Assembly (NCBI GenBank): GCA_905221605.1
Contig: CAJNDS010000990.1
Span: 153,501 to 217,500, forward strand
Source of the DNA: Symbiodinium natans
Taxonomy: Eukaryota; Sar; Dinophyceae; Suessiales; Symbiodiniaceae
Length of the DNA: 64,000 nt
Reading direction: 5' to 3'
Part shown: one piece after another, positions 22,615-33,291 of the stretch
Position numbering within the stretch: the first letter of the stretch is position 1
Layout: each line of letters opens with the position of its first letter
Made by a program: the position numbers and the translations under genes
Notes under the pieces: generated by a model
What the model saw: only the letters and a program-made list of their open reading frames with translations
Databases searched by the model: none
Told to the model about the DNA's origin: nothing

Positions 22615-22620
22615 ACCAAA

Positions 22621-23440
22621 CTGCCGCAGAAGGGGCCGCTGCACGAGCCAGGCTGAGAAGAGGGCAAGGCCGACGCAAACCACCGCGAAGAAGCCTCGGT
22701 GGGGGTGGGGTCGAAGGTTGAGTTCAGGGTTGTACGGACCCCTAAACCCGAAACCCTAAACCCTAAACCCTAAACCCGAAACCCTAAACCAGGGAGCAGA
22801 AGAGCAGGATCTGGTTGAGAAGGTTGTTGGGCGCCCGCAGATACCACTCCTGCAGGAATCAGGGCAGGGCAATTCCTTCCAAAGCCCCGCGCACCTCAAT
22901 TCGTTTAAGCGCAAAACCCAAACCCCTACAGAAACCCACACTACAGACTCAGAGCACCCAGCCATGCGATGACTGGACCCTCAGCACCAGCACCCCTACA
23001 AAACCATCCAGACAAGGGGTTTAGCACCTAGGGACCGCAAAGCGGGTTCAGGTCTGAAGGTGTCGGGATCCCTCTACAGCCATGGCCCGGCACTCTCATG
23101 TCCGAGAAGCCTCCAGCACCAACCAGGTTAACAACCCCCGCCCAAAAAATAGTAAGAATAAGATAACTAAGCCCTAAAACACAGCAACCTTTCACCCAAA
23201 GCCCTGGTGCCTAAGCACGAGACCCCCTCCCCCCCCCCGCCTCCCGGCCAAAGCCTACACAAGAGCTCTGAACCCGAAGGTCTAGGATCTTAACCTGGAA
23301 CCCCTTTTCAAACTTGCCAAGTTGCCACCACGCCCAGGCTGCCCACAAAAAAGAACCAGGCGATGAACCTTGCAAGGGAAGCCTTTTTCAAAACTTGGAG
23401 TTGATGCGGCTGGAGCTCGGATTCTGGGTCTTTGATGATG
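22621..23440 (-). CDS. Membrane protein gene candidate, three exons
   Basis: Exons in transcription order: 23315-23440, which reads HIIKDPESELQPHQLQVLKK and then a hydrophobic FIAWFFFVGSLGVVATW; 22790-22849, EWYLRAPNNLLNQILLFCSL (exactly 20 codons, acceptor CTGCAG, GT donor); and 22621-22694, FFAVVCVGLALFSAWLVQ then RPLLRQ. Two or three segments are hydrophobic enough to span a membrane, so an integral membrane protein is likely. The family is unknown. A family A element sits directly at the end of the last exon. Confidence 0.55.
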
Positions 23441-23904
23441 TGTGAACATTTACACTATATACACCATCTTATACTATGTACACTATCAATTCCAATTTCC
23501 TGGCTGGCGACTGCTTTTCCTCGGAATCCCTTATTGGCTTAGCCCGTTCGGGGTTTAGAGCTCTAAGCCTCGGATTTATAGGCAACACATTCGAGAAACA
23601 TTTTATGCATTATCTCGAATATGGGCCCTTTTGGGAACTCTACCCTGCACTCCGAGTGTGGCCCTTTCAACGTTCCTTCCACACAAGGCCTCTTAAGACC
23701 AACGAGGGAGAAAAGAAAGCATCCCAAAGAACTACCTGCACCATGAGGAGTGTGCTGGAAAAGAGGGGCTCCACCTAATAAACCCCTAAAACCCAAACCC
23801 CGCCCCAAAAAAAAACCTAAGCCCAACACCTCAAGCAACAACCTGATGTGGAATTCGAATCGAACGCGTCTGCAGCCCCTCCCCCCCGAATACTTGGCCG
23901 GATT

Positions 23905-24003
23905 TCAAGGCAAGGCGAAGCGCTGATTGTAGGGATCCTCCCGGAAGAACTTCGTGGTGCCGTGTGCATCCACGATGTCCGTGGTTTCATCCTTCGTCTT
24001 AGA
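23905..24003 (-). CDS. Exon candidate, possibly terminal
   Basis: Open frame KTKDETTDIVDAHGTTKFFR then EDPYNQRFALP and TGA; a GC donor after CGCTTC is an alternative end. It directly abuts the palindromic element at 24007-24149. Confidence 0.5.
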   Translation of the reverse strand, partial: SKTKDETTDIVDAHGTTKFFREDPYNQRFALP

Positions 24004-24006
24004 AGA

Positions 24007-24149
24007 GTTACATGGTCCCTTAGTGTGGGCCCTTAGATAGGGGCCCCTTAAAAGCCCCTTACATAGCTCATAAACCCATGGGCCCTATAATTCAGAACCC
24101 TTTTTGAGATCTTTTTGAGGCAAGGGGCCATATTCAGAAACAATGTAAC
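24007..24149. mobile_element. Palindromic element, family F copy 1
   Basis: GTTACATGGTCCCTTAG at one end and an inverted CAATGTAAC at the other, with paired GGGCCC boxes inside. Related to 13994-14089 and perhaps to the hairpin at 30415-30482. Confidence 0.6.
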
Positions 24150-24257
24150 CTCCCTTAGACCCCAAACCCGAAACCCGAAACCCTAAACCCTTGTTTGGGG
24201 GCTTGGGATGTAGGCTCCACTTCTTGATGGTCAAAATCAGGGTTAGTAGTTTCACTT

Positions 24258-24361
24258 GGGATGTTTCCCCGTATACTAACAGTCCTTAATAGGGCTTATA
24301 GTCGGGGGTACTAAAAATCCCTATTAAGTACTGAGACTGTTAGTATGAGGGGGGACATCCC
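24258..24361. mobile_element. Palindromic element, family A copy 2
   Basis: GGGATGTTTCCCCGTATACT.. through ..TTAGTATGAGGGGGGACATCCC; near-perfect terminal inverted repeats of about 30 bp. Confidence 0.8.
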
Positions 24362-24420
24362 GAGTTTGGATGAATCCCCCTCGAGCTTTAGGAAAACTAC
24401 GCGCGTCGCAGGGGTCTAGG

Positions 24421-24482
24421 GTGGACAAGGCGCAGGGTGTAGCCTGGTTGGAGGCTTCCTGAGTGAGGGTTTCAGGTCTCAT
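24421..24482 (-). CDS. Exon candidate, function unknown
   Basis: RPETLTQEASNQATPCALST in an open frame between heptamer blocks. Confidence 0.35.
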
Positions 24483-24686
24483 GTGGCCGGGGCCCTAAAC
24501 CCTAAACCCTAAACCCTAAACCCTAGACCCCTAATTCAGGGTTTAGGGTTTCGGGTTGCTCGGCTCATCCGAAAGCTGTAAGGCCGGCAAAGGCCAAACA
24601 TCCCAAGTAAACACTATACTTGGGCAGCCTCCCAAGACAGTGGTCCTTTCCTTCTTTTGTTTTGGGTTGGGGGGGGGGGGGGGTTC

Positions 24687-24872
24687 AAGCAGGCGCGGGA
24701 CTCTCGCCAAGCTTTCGCAGCACTTAGGATGTCTTTAAGCCCTGAGCTTTCAGCCATGCCTCTAGATCTTTGGGGGGAAATAGAGGAACAGAGGAGGGAC
24801 CCTCACAAGAAAGCCCAGTTTCTTGTTGGTGGCTTTTTGTTGGGTTACCTAGGGAAACAAGGGGGAATATAA
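24687..24872 (+). CDS. Plus-strand terminal exon candidate
   Basis: Open frame ..MSLSPELSAMPLDLWGEIEE then QRRDPHKKAQFLVGGFLLGY.. and TAA. One of the few plus-strand candidates; it follows a poly-G run. Family unknown. Confidence 0.35.
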   Translation, partial: KQARDSRQAFAALRMSLSPELSAMPLDLWGEIEEQRRDPHKKAQFLVGGFLLGYLGKQGGI

Positions 24873-24960
24873 GCTGTGCTATAGAAAGAGTTGTATATCG
24901 GGTAAGAATATCGAGATCGCCTTCCGCCGGCTCATCAGGCGTCCCTTAAGCTTTGGTGTG

Positions 24961-26243
24961 TCTGTGTGTCCTGGTGCATGCTGAACTGCAGCCTCACGCC
25001 CAGAATCAGCATCACGCGATACCTCAAGCTGAGGCTCAGAGGTGCTAGGGACTCACCGATCTCAAAAAAGCAGTAGAGGAGCTGAATCTTCCCAAAGCTG
25101 TGGGGTCTTGGGTTTGGGTTTTATAGGGTTGCCATTGTTTTCGTGAGCCTCACACCCCCATCCCCCAGCCCAAACATCCCAGTTTATGGCCAATGGGGAT
25201 TTCGGGATGTCGTGTGTTGGGGTTGTTAATTACTAGCATTTAGCGCAGGGAATTGCCAAAAAACACAAAACAACAGGCCTAGCCGCACAAAGGACGCGAT
25301 GCCCATGGCGAAAGAGCGCAAGCCCCAGCGTCGGTGCCTCAGGGAGGGGGTAAAGGTTTGGAGCCTTTGGGCTTTAAGGGCTTGTGGGGTTCGGTGCCAT
25401 TACAAGGCTCGTAGGGTCTAGGGTTGAGGGTCTATCGGGTTCATGGTTTAGGGTCGAGGAAAACTAAGGGGTGATCGGGTATATACGGCCTGTGGTAGCG
25501 GCTTAGAGGGTCTACGGTTGAGGGTTTTGCAACGCGAAGGGGGGGATCTAAACCCTGGGCCCTCCGAAAGCCAGACCTGAGCCCGAAACCCCGTACAGCA
25601 AAGCTGCGCCCGACACCCTGAGCCCAACAAACACCTAAACTGCGCTGAACCCAAAGCCCTGACCACCACATCCTCGACTTAAGACTTATGACCTAGAGGG
25701 CCCGCCCGAAATAGGGCGTAGGGTTTAGGGTTGATTTGATTGGAGGGGACTCGCGGAAAAAAAGGTGACCTACAAAAGGTCTGCGAAAGACTCTGGAAAA
25801 AAGGGTTTAGGATACTGATCAAGGGCTTCGGGGCGTTGGGCCGGAGGAGTTCTTGGCCTAGTTGAACCAAGTGTGGGGTAGGTGTCACCCTAAACTCCTA
25901 AACCCTATAACCCTAGACCCTAAACCCTAGAGCTTCAGGGCATAAGAGCTCTGGCCTCAAACTTCGTCGGGTTCATGTTTTTGAAACCCTGAACCTTAAA
26001 GACCCTGCGCGCAACCCTGACTGAAGGTCCTGAAGCAAACTGAGCCTGTGACCTAGCACATGGGGGTTCAGGGTTCTTAGGGCGCTTAGGGCGCTTAGGG
26101 TTTAGGGTTGAGGGGGCTGCTCAGACTTACTTTAAACCCTGAACCCACACTAAGGGAATGCTTAAGGGTTTGACCTTGATTCTTGCCCGGGGCGCGCCGC
26201 GATGTCCTTCTGCCGGGCTGTCCAGTACGCCAGCCTTTTGGGT
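24961..26243 (-). CDS. Run of exon candidates of one unknown gene
   Basis: Exons in order: 26178-26243 (RPKRLAYWTARQKDIAARPG), 25995-26045 (AQFASGPSVRVARRVFK, exactly 17 codons, CACAG acceptor, GT donor), about 25950-25985 (NMNPTKFEAR, GC donor), 25283-25340 (RHRRWGLRSFAMGIASFVR), 25057-25097 (FGKIQLLYCFFEI, CACAG acceptor, GTGAGT donor) and 24961-25028 (LRYRVMLILGVRLQFSMHQ). The 41 nt exon at 25057 has near-consensus sites on both sides. Arg-rich and hydrophobic stretches alternate; no family recognised. Confidence 0.5.
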
Positions 26244-26854
26244 CTGCAGTGTTTTCCCTAAACCCTAAACCCTAAACCCGAAACCCTAAACCCTAAACCG
26301 CCTAAACCCTAAACCCTAAACCCTAAACACTAAACCCTAAACCCTAAACCCTGAACCCGACACCCTGAACCCGTTCAGCTTTTGGGGCTTTAGGGCTTAG
26401 GGTGCTGAGGGCCAAGGGCTTTTAGGGCTGTCTCTCTTGTAGAGGTTCGTGTAGTGCCTTTAGGGTTTCAGACCCTGAACTCTGAACCCTAACTAAAGCC
26501 AGGTTTAGGGCATCCAGGGCTTAGGGTTGAAGTTTCAGCGCCCTTCGAGTTGCCATTGTTTTTTCTCCTTCTTTTGGGGGTGTAGGGTTTAGGGTTTACG
26601 GAAACCCCAAAAATCCGCAAAACTTGCAAAAGCCCGAAGACCCTGACACCCGAAGCCCCAGCCCCAAATCCCCAAACCCTCCAAGCCCCAAAAACACCGA
26701 AACGCGAGAAACCTCTGAAACCCCAAAGCTACAAAACGCCAAAAACCCAGAACCTCTGAAAACCAAAAGCTACAAAGCTCCCAAACCCCCACCCCAAGTT
26801 ACCCTAAACTTCCCAAGCCCAAGAAATCAGAAACATCCAAAAGCCCTTAACCGT

Positions 26855-26948
26855 GGGATGTTCTTATACTAGCAGTCCTTAATCGGGATTCTATTGGGGG
26901 GGTACTATAGTCCCTTTTAAGGACTGTTAATACAAAGGGGGACATCCC
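26855..26948. mobile_element. Palindromic element, family A copy 3
   Basis: GGGATGTTCTTATACTAGCA.. and ..GTTAATACAAAGGGGGACATCCC inverted ends. Confidence 0.8.
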
Positions 26949-26970
26949 AAGCCAAACCCTCAGCCCGGAT

Positions 26971-27037
26971 TCAGAAGCCGCCGGGCGACAGCGCAAATGC
27001 CACGACGCAGCAGCCGTAGGCCGTGAAGGCTGCGCTC
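26971..27037 (-). CDS. Terminal exon candidate with a membrane-like segment
   Basis: SAAFTAYGCCVVAFALSPGG then F and TGA after the acceptor CTCAG. An alternative frame is also open. It lies directly beside family A copy 3. Confidence 0.4.
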
Positions 27038-27222
27038 CTGAGTAGAGGTGGTTGGGGTTTAGGGTTTCGGGTTTGGGGTTTAGGGTTTAAGGTTTAGGGT
27101 TTGGGGCTTAGGGTTTAGGGTTTAGGGTTTGGGGATTAGGGTTTTACGGGTCAAGATTTACGGAGGGTCATGCGGCTTTCGGCATTTTTGGGTTCGGCTT
27201 AGCTCCACTTTCATGGGATATA

Positions 27223-27297
27223 CTATGCTAATTGTTCAGAAGTTTGGTGCCACTGGCTGTAGGTTTCGAAGCGGGCCTCAACAACAGCCGTGAATCC
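27223..27297 (-). CDS. Terminal exon candidate
   Basis: Twenty-four residues GFTAVVEARFETYSQWHQTS then EQLA and TAG. The acceptor is not clear. Confidence 0.45.
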   Translation of the reverse strand, partial: GFTAVVEARFETYSQWHQTSEQLA

Positions 27298-27361
27298 AAA
27301 TTAGCCCAGACTGGTCAGTGATCTGAATTAGGGTTTTCGGCTGTCGTGGAACAAAATTCCA

Positions 27362-27438
27362 GACCCCTCCACGCGAACCCATCTTAAGCCACGGCTCATG
27401 GGCCATCCACCCGCGAGAATGTGCCTCGGCGGAAATGG
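27362..27438 (-). CDS. Exon candidate, function unknown
   Basis: AHSRGWMAHEPWLKMGSRGG after the acceptor GCCGAG. Confidence 0.4.
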
Positions 27439-27727
27439 GAGAGGGGATGGTTAACCCTCCAAAGAACTACCTGCTCCTACACCCTTAGCCCTAAACCCTA
27501 ACCCATGCATCGCCCGCAAACCCTAAACCCTGAAGCAGCTGGCTGAGGGGGGGGGGGGACAACACTTAAGACACCTTGAACTCCACACAAGACTGTATGG
27601 GGGTCGATATCAAGTTTTGGGCACTTTTAAGTCGCAACTATCGTACACTCCTTATACTCCAGCGCCCCAAAAAACCCAAGATTTCGACCGACCATCGACC
27701 CCCAAAGCCAAGCTCTAAAAGCCCAGG

Positions 27728-27784
27728 CTACTGCTGGAGGATGAAGCCGAAGCCGCCAATGCAGGTCAAGACAGAGCAGATGAC
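27728..27784 (-). CDS. Terminal exon candidate, membrane segment
   Basis: VICSVLTCIGGFGFILQQ then TAG: a hydrophobic, Gly-rich segment typical of a membrane helix at a C-terminus. Other frames are open too. Confidence 0.4.
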   Translation of the reverse strand, partial: VICSVLTCIGGFGFILQQ

Positions 27785-28179
27785 CTACCAGGGTTTCCTT
27801 TTCTTTCAGAGTGCTGGGTTTAGGGTGTTTGGGTCTTGGGGGGTTTAGTGTTGCTGGAATAGGTTTAAGGTTTGGGGCGAAGATAAGGGGGACTTGGGGG
27901 GCTGTGTCATATGTTACATACTTGTTTTCACCACCTTTGCACCAGAAAACTTTTTCTTCCTGGGTTACTCCGGTTTCAGGACAAAAGCTTACTTACTCTG
28001 GTTTCTTTTATTTTTGTTGGTGCAAGGTTTGTGGCGCCAAGGCTTCAGGAGACTAGAGCAGGCTTCATTCAGGTATAGGGTTTAGGATTTAGGGTTTAGG
28101 GTTTAGGATTTAGGGTTTAGGGTTTAGAGTTTAGGGTTAAGGGTTCAGGGTTTCGCGTTTAGCGTTTAGGGCTTAGTGT

Positions 28180-28707
28180 TTAGGGCGTGCCGAACGGAAG
28201 TGATTGGTGAAGCAAAGTCACGAGGCTCAGGACTTGAACCCCGAGAGTAATTATAAGGGCTTGTTTAGTTACCCTAAACCCTACACCCTAAATCCTAAAC
28301 CCTAAACCAGAAGCCCTAAACCCAGAATGCTGAGCCCGAAACCCCGAACTCTGCAACAATGACAGCCAAGGTTATGCTTTCAAATAGGAAAGCTCTAGAG
28401 TGTTCCGGGCATGTGCTGCTGAGTAAGAGGGCGGAAGCCTCTACCCTCTGCAAGCCCCGTACACATTGCCGCCTTGAATTTCTACAGCAACGCCGTAAAG
28501 CCTCTCCATAGCCTCTCCTAAATCCTAACCTCCCTAAATCCTGAACCCTAAATCCGAAACCCCAAACCCTAAACCCTAAATCCGAAACCCTAAACCCTAA
28601 ACCCTAAATCCGAAACCCTGAACCCTAAACTCTCCCTCCCCCCCCCCCCGGGCGTAAATTCGCCCAACAGTGCGGTGGGTCGGTAGCCACTCCGGCCGCT
28701 TGGAGAC
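28180..28707 (-). CDS. Run of four exon candidates
   Basis: Exons 28651-28707 (VSKRPEWLPTHRTVGRIYA, 19 codons, acceptor CTCAG), 28456-28512 (AMERLYGVAVEIQGGNVYG, 19 codons, GC donor), 28372-28415 (HARNTLELSYLKA, TAA) and 28180-28239 (VQVLSLVTLLHQSLPFGTP, TAA). Two stop-ended segments mean at least two genes or alternative ends. No family recognised. Confidence 0.45.
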
Positions 28708-28730
28708 CTGAGGATGGACTCGGGACCTAA

Positions 28731-28792
28731 ACCCTAAACCCTAAACCCTAAACCCTAAACCCTAAACCCTAAACCCTAAACCCTAAACCCGT
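28731..28792. repeat. CCCTAAA array
   Basis: Nine perfect heptamers. Confidence 0.95.
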
Positions 28793-29040
28793 TAGGCTCG
28801 GGGTCTTGAGGGACTTAGGGATATTGAAGGTTTAGAGTTCAGCTTTCGAGTCGTTGAGGCAATCTAGTCCAATGGGTTTGTCAACCTAAGCCTTAAACCC
28901 GAAACCCTGAAACCTAGAACCCTGGAACCCTAGAAGCCTAGAACCCTACTGGAACCCTACTAGAACCATAGAACCCCCCAGAACCCTTGAACCCTCGCAC
29001 CGTCAACCCTTAGGATTCCCTTAGGACTCAGTCCACGACC

Positions 29041-29445
29041 TCACAAGTCCGACAATGTGTTGGGATTTGCTGGGATTGCAAGAAATTCTCTGCACATCGT
29101 AGAACATTGTGCAGCAGAAAAAACGTCATGCTGACAAGGCATTGCGGCAACACACTCATTTAAGGCATACAAAGTAAAACCCCAACAAGAGGTCGCATTT
29201 CCTGAAAAAGCCAGTTTACGAGCTTCCCCTGCAGATAGCTTGAACAAGCTTACAAAACGGGTAGTGCTACTTTGAGGGGCTGGCTTTTCTGACCCTTCAA
29301 AAGGCCAGCTTGTCCTGGAAGGGACGAAACATGAGGCTGACTCTAGATCCCAAATTTCACGATCCCTCACCCAACACGCATGGAACAGCTTCAGGCTAGT
29401 AGCCTTATGGTACCGGTCGATGTTAGCACAATTGGTAAGTGTCAT
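29041..29445 (-). CDS. Uncharacterised 134-residue frame
   Basis: An unbroken ~405 nt frame, long for this window and free of heptamers, starting MTLTNCANIDRYHK and ending NPNTLSDL then TGA. It contains seven cysteines and a WPFEGSEKPAPQ segment. It may be a single-exon gene or one long exon. Nothing in it points to a known family. Confidence 0.5.
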   Translation of the reverse strand: MTLTNCANIDRYHKATSLKLFHACWVRDREIWDLESASCFVPSRTSWPFEGSEKPAPQSSTTRFVSLFKLSAGEARKLAFSGNATSCWGFTLYALNECVAAMPCQHDVFSAAQCSTMCREFLAIPANPNTLSDL

Positions 29446-29593
29446 TCTTCAGTAAGCATGGGTGGAATTTTAAGGCAGGATATCCTATAAGCTTTTCCTC
29501 AACTCTCAACCCCCCGAAACCCTAAGCCCTCTTGACCCTAAACTCTAAACTTCCCAAACCCTCAGGTTTGTCCAGCCAGGCTGCAGGCAGCAC

Positions 29594-32228
29594 CTGCCAC
29601 ACGCCAGCCAGCGTGATCACCGAGCCAGTGACCTTGGGCTTCACTAGGCTCTGTCCGGAGTCCTTCAGGGCCTTAAAGTGAGTTCTGACCGTAGAGTCGC
29701 TTTAGGGTTCGTGTGGGGCCTCAAGTTTGGGCTTGTTTAACGAGGTGTGTGCCACGAGTCAGTTAAAGGGGGCCTCCAGAGCATCCTGAAGTTTCGAGAG
29801 GAACCCAGGGTTTGGGCTTTTTAGGGGTGTTAGGGCGTGAGAGTTTGAAAATCACGAAGGCATAGCCTCCAATAACCACAGGTAGCTGTCCCAGAACAAA
29901 CGACCCCTCGAATTCAGTAGAAGGGCTACCCTAAACCCTATAAACCCTAAATCGCTCCAAGATTCTGAAGTCATGACTTGAAGCCCCAAGACATCCCCGC
30001 TCTGCCGCAAACCTCGAACCCGAAACTGTCAAACCCGCAGCCCAGCCACAGCGAGACTAGCTTAGAAACCCCTAAACCCCCTAAACCCTAAACTCCCTGC
30101 ACTGTAAACTCCCTAAGCCCCAAACTCCCTATACGCTCTAGAGACTCCCTAAACCCTACTCCCCAAACCCTAAGCCCCCTAAACCCTAAACTCCCTAAAC
30201 CCTAATCCCTAACTTCCAGGCCAAGAGGCGAAATGCAAGCCCATGCACACCGCCCGCGCGGTGGTCGCGCCCAGGTTCGGCAGCAGCACGTTCCAGTTCT
30301 CCTTCGGAGAGGGGTTTAGGGTGCAGGGTGTAGGGTTAGGGTTTGTTGTTTAGGGTTTGGGGTTTAGGGTGTTTAGGCCTTTGCGGTTGCTCTGAATATT
30401 CCAAAGGCCTGCAACCCGGGCCCATACTTCGGATGCCCTTGTACACAAGGGTAAGGGGCCATACGAAGGGCCCATAGTTGCAACCCTAAACCCTAAACCC
30501 TATAATAAACCCTAAACCCTAAACCCGAAACCCTTAGTAGATCTTAGTAGAAGTCACCACAATAAGACCGACGCTCGGGTCTCAGGGGAAGAAGGAGGGA
30601 AACGAAACCAAACTCCGAACTCTTTGCTGGTCAGGTCTTTAAACACCCTCAAAATTATTTATATATAGGGCGGTTCTCAGAATTATGATCCGTTTGGGGG
30701 TACCCAAAATATTAGGTGCCGTATTAGAATAGCGATCCGAAAAAGGGCAACCATGTTGAGAGCCACCTAATATAGGGTCCCTTATAAACCCAAATAAGGA
30801 AAAAATGTCCCAGAATCCAACCTAGCTTGTAAGGTGACCAGCTTGCAGGTTGCGAGGTTTGGGGCTTCACGGTTTTTGGGTTTAGGCATTAGGGTTTCAG
30901 GGTCTCAGGGAATAGGGTTTAGGGGTTTAGGGCTTTGAAGCATTCGGGATGAGGTTTGGCGGTGTCAGGGTTTGGGCAGTTCGGCTTCAGGGCTTCAGGG
31001 CTTCAGGGCTTCAGGGCTTCAGGGGTTGGGGTTCAAAATCTGAGGCTGTGGCGGCCTAGGGTTTTAGGGCATGGGGGACTAGGGGTGTAGGGTTTAGGGC
31101 ATCCTCAACCCTAACCCCTAAACCCCTAAACCCCTAAACCCCTAAACCCCTAAACCCCTAAACCCCTAAACCCCTAAACCCCTAAACCCCTAAACCCTTA
31201 AACCCCTAAACCCCTAAACCCCTAAACCCCTAAACCCCTAAACCCCTAAACCCCTAAACCCCTAAATCCTATCCCTAATCCGGGCAACAGGGACTTTGTG
31301 CTCGCTAGCTGGAGCAAGGTGCTGCGGGATCATCAATGCCGGCGACGAAGTACATGAGCCAGACCTGCGAAGGAACGGTTGCTCGGGTTTGGGTTTAGGG
31401 TTTAGGGTTCAGGGTTCAAGGTTCAGGGCTCTTGTTTGGGTTTAGGGCTTGGGGCTTGGGTTCAGTTCAGGGTTTAGAGTTTATTAGGGTTCGCGGCTTA
31501 GGGTTCAGGGTTGGGGATTCTAGGTGTTCAGTGTTCAGGCGTTCCGGGCTTAAGTGCTTCGATGTCTCAGGGTTTTGGGGGCTTCGGGTTTACGTATTCG
31601 AGCTTTGATGACGAAGGGGCGCTTCGGACTGCGGGAGTCCGGGGCGTGGGGGTATTATTGTAGAGTCTGACAGCGGTTGATGGCTTCAGCCTGTCTCCAA
31701 GCCGCTACGGTGCCGAAGGACGACGTTGGGTTCATAGAATTGAGGGCTCAAGTTAGGGGTCTTAGAATGGTCTGGCGGTTTATGGCTGGGTTTAGGGTTT
31801 AGGGTTTAGGGTTTAGGGTTTAGGGTTTAGGGTTTAGGGTTTAGGGTTTAGGGTTTAGGGTTTAGGGTTTAGGGTTTAGGGTTTAGGGTTAGGGTTTAGG
31901 GTTTATATAGGGTTTAAGAGCAGGGTGCAGAGTGTAATGTTCAGGAAAAAGGGCAGAACCCACCGATGCGAGGCTCTACCGTTCACCCGTAAACCTCAGT
32001 CTGCCAAACCCTAAACCCTAAACCCGAAACCCTAAACCCCAAACCCCAAAACCCCAAAACCCCAAAACCCCTAAACCCCTAAACCTTAAACACCCCTAAC
32101 CCTAAACGTCCCTTGAGCCCCCAAAGCCCTCACGGGAGGCAAGCTGCCGACATCACCCACGCCGTGGCCGGCACCAGGTAAATCCCCGCCATAATCATCC
32201 AGGATGTCTGAAAGCCATCTTTGAGCTC
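29594..32228 (-). CDS. Membrane transporter-like gene candidate, several exons
   Basis: Exons in order: 32145-32228 (ELKDGFQTSWMIMAGIYLVP then ATAWVMSA, exactly 28 codons, CAAG acceptor, GC donor), 31655-31723 (SSFGTVAAWRQAEAINRC..), 31326-31364 (VWLMYFVAGIDDP), 30230-30301 (ENWNVLLPNLGATTARAVCM.., 24 codons), 29867-29925 (STEFEGSFVLGQLPVVIGGY), 29759-29809 (PGFLSKLQDALEAPFN, TGA) and 29594-29671 (ALKDSGQSLVKPKVTGSVIT then LAGVWQ, 26 codons). Several are hydrophobic and fit membrane helices. The internal stop at 29759 shows that more than one gene or isoform is present. Transporter identity is only an impression. Confidence 0.5.
30415..30482. repeat. Palindromic GGGCCCATA hairpin
   Basis: GGGCCCATACTTCGGATGCC and the inverted GGGGCCATACGAAGGGCCCA. 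Possibly a short relative of family F. Confidence 0.5.
30674..30772. mobile_element. Palindromic element, family D copy 2
   Basis: TTCTCAGAATTATGATCCG, then GTACCCAAAATATTAGGTGC, ending GGGCAACCATGTTGAGAG; matches the 14974-15063 copy along its length. Confidence 0.65.
31108..31270. repeat. CCCCTAAA octamer array
   Basis: About 20 copies of an 8-bp variant (TTTAGGGG on the other strand) with one CCCTTAAA, unlike the 7-bp unit used elsewhere. Confidence 0.9.
31789..31908 (+). repeat. TTTAGGG tandem array
   Basis: About 16 nearly perfect TTTAGGG heptamers. Confidence 0.95.
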
Positions 32229-32329
32229 CTTGAAACTCGGGCTCAGGGTTGGTAGGATTTAGGGTGTTGGGGTTTAGGGTTTAGTGTTCAAGGCTTAGGG
32301 CTTGGGCTTTTGGATTCAAGGTTTAGGGA

Positions 32330-32907
32330 TCAAGACGAGCTGGGCTCCCGCATTATGCTGGTGTATAGAGCGGGAGGCTTGGGACTTAGGGAGCATATGG
32401 AAAAAAGGGGCTGTTTCTGTCTTAAGACACCAGAACTACTATTTGCTTGAAAACGCCGCACAAAAATCTAGAAAATATTCCCTATATTACCCTTGTAAGG
32501 AGGAATCGTGTTTACTTTTTGGGGGGTTCTTAAGCAAGTAGTGGAGAAGGTCCTCGTGCTCCGAGCATGGTCCGAGCTTCTTCACAAGCGGCCCGTTCTC
32601 GGCGTCCGTCCCTGGGGCGTTGGCCACTTCCAGGGCGTCCATGGCCGTTCTGGCTTCTGCTACAACCTGCGCTCTGGCTGTTAAAATCGGCGTAAACCCC
32701 TGGAGCCCCAAGTGCTAACACCCTAGCAACCCTCCCGGTTTTTTCTTCAACAGTCAACACCGACTGAGCCTTGCAAGCCTTCAACTCACGCCCCAACTCG
32801 ACATGTTCCCATCCTCTACCCAAGCCGGGATTTTCCTTGAGGTTGACATCTTCAACCCTCTCAAAGCATATGTCTACAGATCCTCTTAAACCCAGGAAAA
32901 TATACAA
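32330..32907 (-). CDS. Exon candidates flanking a family B element
   Basis: In order: 32715-32907 (..GSVDICFERVEDVNLKENPG, then LGRGWEHVELGRELK..), 32546-32683 (RAQVVAEARTAMDALEVANA.. to EHEDLLHYLL, acceptor TTAACAG) and about 32330-32432 (FWCLKTETAPFFHMLPKSQA..). Frames are long and strongly protein-like. The family B element at 32435-32542 separates the last two, and its TAGTAG end would serve as acceptor. Product unknown, helix-rich. Confidence 0.55.
32435..32542. mobile_element. Palindromic element, family B copy 1
   Basis: Terminal inverted repeats ACTACTATTTGCTTGAAAAC and GTTCTTAAGCAAGTAGT. Other copies lie at 47151 and 60258. Confidence 0.8.
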
Positions 32908-32952
32908 AACAGCTACCTTGACCCCCTAAACCCAATGCCTCCTGGCTTCTGC

Positions 32953-33003
32953 CTAGGGCTCAAGTGGAAGGAGCTCAATGGCCGCCAAGCGTTCAGAAGA
33001 AAC
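32953..33003 (-). CDS. Terminal exon candidate
   Basis: SERLAAIELLPLEP then TAG. Confidence 0.4.
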   Translation of the reverse strand, partial: VSSERLAAIELLPLEP

Positions 33004-33291
33004 GGGTTAGGGTTTGGAGGTTTGAGGTTAAGGGTTGAGGGCTTAGGGTTTAGGGTCTTGCGGTTTCGGGGGTTAAAAAGCAGTCTGGGTTTAGTGACTT
33101 GCAACGGGGGTTGGATCGATTTGGTTGGGCGATCTTGATCTAGGGCTTCGGTTTTCATGTTCGGTCAGGCACAACCCGCACCTTGCACTTGTGTTGAGCG
33201 CTGGCACCCTCAAGTAAGGAACACACCAAATCCTAACGGAGACCCGATGGCTCGAACGTTTAAACCTTAAGCACTTGAACTCATATTAACC

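Noticed and set aside
23077-23128. Plus-strand exon MARHSHVREASSTNQ with good splice sites
   Set aside because: Lies between exons of a minus-strand membrane gene and overlaps a minus frame (LVGAGGFSDMRVPGHG); no way to choose, so left out of the features.
26624-26872. Proline-rich plus-strand frame
   Set aside because: Follows degenerate CCCAAA/CCCTAAA-type text; composition is that of the repeat, not of a protein.
28195-28245. tRNA gene, from a GGTTCAAGTCC box on the minus strand
   Set aside because: No matching T-stem, A box or acceptor stem could be folded.
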